Source: Kribbella pittospori
GTDB lineage: Bacteria > Actinomycetota > Actinomycetes > Propionibacteriales > Kribbellaceae
Assembly (NCBI RefSeq): GCF_004331465.1
Contig: NZ_SJKB01000002.1
Span: 372,001-436,000, forward strand
Reading direction: 5' to 3'
DNA: 64,000 bases
Below are positions 62,082 to 64,000 of this stretch, in pieces (within the stretch, counting starts at the first letter, position 1; each line of letters opens with the position of its first letter). The notes under the pieces were generated by a model. That model worked only from the letters and a program-made list of their open reading frames with translations. It was not told the DNA's origin and searched no databases. The position numbers and the translations under genes are program-made.

Positions 62082-63044
62082 ATGCACGCACTCGTCTCAC
62101 GACTCCGCGGCACACTGCTTCCCGCGGTCGTCACTCCGATGTCCACCGAGGGTGTCGTCGCGTACGACGTACTGGCGTCGTACGCCGGTGCTCTCGCTGC
62201 TCAGCCCATCGGCGGGCTGGCCGTCTGGGCTCACACCGGGCGGGGGCTCTACCTGACGGCGGCTGACCGGTCCAAAGTGCTGGAGACGTGGCGACAGGCC
62301 ACGGACCTCCCGATCGTCGCGGGAGTCGGCGTACCTCGGTCTGAATCGGCTCAGAGCCTGCAGGAGGCTTCTGACGCGACTGTGGCGATGGCACAGCAGG
62401 CGGCGGCGGGTGGCGCCGATGCGGTGATGGTCTACCCGCTGGCTGCGCTGGGAGACATGCCGGACGGGGATGCGCAGGCGGTGGCACTGCACGAGCGCGT
62501 GGCGGCCGAGAGTGGGCTGCCGCTGGTCGGCTTCTACCTGCACGGGGAGGCGGGCGGGTACCCGTACTCGCCTGAGCTGATCCGCGACCTGCTGAGCCTG
62601 GACTCCATGCTCGGGGTCAAGACGGCCACTCTGGACCGCGCCATCGGCTGCCAGGACGCGATCTGGGCCGGGCGCGGCACTGGCAAGCTCCTGATCACTG
62701 GCGAAGACCGGATGTACGGCCCGTCGTTCATGTGGGGCGCTGACACGGCTCTGGTCGGGATCGCTGCGGCTCAGGTCGAGCTGTCGGCCGCCGTGCTGCG
62801 AACTTGGACGGCCGGCGACCACAGCGGCTTCCTGACGGCCTCCGAACGGCTGGACCGCTTCGCTGCCGCGACCTTCTACGCACCTATCGAGGGCTACGTG
62901 CAGCGGATGCTCTGGGCGGCCGTGTGGGAGGGCCTGATCCCCGAGGACGCATCCCACGACCCCTACGGTCCGGACCTGCCGGCCGGTGAGCGCGACCTGG
63001 TGATCCGCTGCCTCGAGGAACTCAGCCACTATCCTGCGATTTAA
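62082..63044 (+). CDS. DapA-family lyase/aldolase, 320 aa
   Basis: Dihydrodipicolinate-synthase fold: LLPAVVTPMSTEGVVAYDVL, IVAGVGVPRSES, GGADAVMVYPLAAL, VGFYLHGEAGGYPYSPELI and Schiff-base Lys180 in MLGVKTATLDR. The tyrosine motif is FYLHGE instead of the usual YNxPG, so it is not a lysine-biosynthesis enzyme but a catabolic relative (pyruvate-releasing aldolase or dehydratase/deaminase). It lies 8 bases after the enolase-superfamily gene and clearly shares its operon and probably its pathway. Product unknown. Confidence 0.87.
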   Translation: MHALVSRLRGTLLPAVVTPMSTEGVVAYDVLASYAGALAAQPIGGLAVWAHTGRGLYLTAADRSKVLETWRQATDLPIVAGVGVPRSESAQSLQEASDATVAMAQQAAAGGADAVMVYPLAALGDMPDGDAQAVALHERVAAESGLPLVGFYLHGEAGGYPYSPELIRDLLSLDSMLGVKTATLDRAIGCQDAIWAGRGTGKLLITGEDRMYGPSFMWGADTALVGIAAAQVELSAAVLRTWTAGDHSGFLTASERLDRFAAATFYAPIEGYVQRMLWAAVWEGLIPEDASHDPYGPDLPAGERDLVIRCLEELSHYPAI

Positions 63045-63076
63045 GGGCCAGACCAGAAGTCTTCGAAGGAGTGCCG

Positions 63077-63112
63077 TGCAGATGAGCTCAGCCCCTGGCG
63101 CGGTGGCCTGAT
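63077..63112 (+). promoter_or_regulatory. Short leader reading frame coupled to the next gene
   Basis: GTG 63077 (or ATG 63083), preceded by GAAGGAG, opens an 11-codon (or 9-codon) frame ending at TGA 63110-63112, whose last base starts the ATG of the regulator-like gene (TGATG). It may be a translational coupler, or the main gene's natural ribosome entry. Confidence 0.5.
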
Positions 63113-64000
63113 GGCCCTCACCGTCGGCGTCGTCGGCCCCGAGGACCTGGTCCAGCGCGTCATCGCCGTCGGTCCGCCGAGCGGCGCGAATCTGCTCCCC
63201 TTGCCCTACCGGCACGAGACCGAAGCGGTCGAACTGGTCGAGCAGGCACACGAGAAGGTCGACGCGCTGCTGTTCACCGGCGTCGTGCCGTACACGATCG
63301 CCACCGAGGCCGGCGTGATCGACCGGCCCGCGATGTACGTCTCGTACGACGGCGCCACCCTGCTGCGGGCACTGGTCGAACTGCTGCGGCTCGGGCACAA
63401 CGTCACCCAGTTCTCCATCGACACCCTGCGCCGCAGCGAGGTGATGGAGACGCTGATCGAGGCCAAGCTGCCGACCGACCAGATCGAGGTGCTGCCGTAC
63501 CGGCCCGGCCTCACCTCCGACGACATCGTCGAGTTCCACCGGACCGCGCGGGACAAGCACGACACCAAGGTCGCGATCAGCTGCCTCGGCTCCGCCTTCC
63601 ACCTGCTCGAGAACGAGATGCCCTCGGTCCGGCTCGCGCCGTCGCGGTACTCGATCCGGTCGACGCTGCAAGCCTTGGTCCTGACCACCACCGGCCAGCA
63701 CGTCGGCGACGCGCAGGTCGCGCTCGGCGTCATCGATCTCCCCGAACCGGACGACGCCCTGGCCGCCGACCTGATCACCCTCGGCGGCAGCCTGGCTGCA
63801 CTCCCCGACGGCCGGCACCTCGTCGTCACCACCCGCGGCCTACTCGAGCAGGCGACCGAACAGTTCTCCCGCATGCCCCTGCTCGACCACCTCGCTGCAA
63901 GGCACAGCACGGCGTACGTCGGCTTCGGCGTCGGACGTACTGCGGCCGAAGCCGAGGCACTCGCCCGTCGCGCCGTCAGCCGGGCGGGTTCGATCGGCAC
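63112..64000 (+). CDS. Regulator-like protein, N-terminal part, cut off by window
   Basis: The frame is open from ATG 63112 to the window end (296 codons). Residues 1-150 resemble a PrpR_N/periplasmic-binding-like sensory fold (VDALLFTGVVPYTIATEAG, AMYVSYDGATLLRALVELLRLGHN). Residues 190-295 resemble a degenerate GGDEF-like domain (VALGVIDLPEPDDALAADLI, AYVGFGVGRTAAEAEALARRAVSRA). Similar modular proteins end in an HTH, which would lie beyond the window. As third gene of the enolase/DapA operon it is the best local candidate for the protein that binds the palindromes O1-O4. Domain calls are low-to-moderate confidence. Confidence 0.6.

Overview
This is chromosomal DNA of a high-GC actinomycete. 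Codons end almost always in G or C, many genes start with GTG or TTG, and stop/start overlaps of the ATGA or TGATG type are common. The housekeeping genes (mdh, folD-DUF3017, purH-purN-DUF6350, sucD-sucC, a stand-alone B12-binding protein, an M23 peptidase, pcrA) are those that cluster in Streptomyces and Mycobacterium. Overall flavour, including F420/flavin LLM enzymes, many sugar transporters and secreted hydrolases, suggests a soil Nocardioidaceae/Kribbellaceae-type organism such as Kribbella. That genus call is inference from style and synteny, not proof.

Layout. 1-2.9 kb: cut-off MOSC-N protein, XRE regulator, spermidine-synthase-like protein, mdh. 2.9-13 kb: accessory block (subtilase, cytoplasmic-looking SBP domain protein, acetyltransferase, GH18 chitinase, compact aminoglycoside-phosphotransferase-like gene, GlxA regulator, cupin, secreted propeller, pirin) that splits mdh from folD. 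13-22.5 kb: folD, purine and TCA genes, with a two-gene cassette bracketed by inverted hairpin repeats. 22.7-28.1 kb: GH13 alpha-glucosidase convergent with a sugar ABC importer that lacks its own ATPase. 28.4-37.6 kb: B12-binding protein, lipase, M23 peptidase, DUF6886 plus LanC-like pair, TetR-controlled oxidoreductase, pcrA. 37.7-49.8 kb: methyltransferase and hydrolases, a ClpP-type pair in which one subunit lacks the catalytic serine, beta-lactamase-fold hydrolase, PIG-L deacetylase, PepC, Zur-type alternative S18, a PspC-linked two-component system, and a cold-shock protein. 49.9-51.6 kb: EgtD-like methyltransferase with a membrane partner.

51.6-64 kb is the most interesting part. A secreted propeller protein, a complete carbohydrate-type ABC importer (minus ATPase), an LLM flavin oxidoreductase, an enolase-superfamily enzyme, a DapA-family lyase and a cut-off regulator-like protein appear to share one operator. 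It is a 22-bp palindrome, ATTTACGG-N6-CCGTAAAT, perfect at 60900-60921 and degenerate at 51624, 51699 and 53778. This looks like an uptake and breakdown system for an unidentified small molecule. It is interrupted by a DUF7144 membrane-protein cluster and a decayed AI-2E transporter gene.

Other readable regulation: a Zur-like box in front of rpsR, a LexA-like half-site pair in front of pcrA, a 39-bp TetR-type palindrome in front of the MDR oxidoreductase, and strong terminator hairpins between convergent genes. No rRNA, tRNA, CRISPR array or intact insertion sequence was seen.
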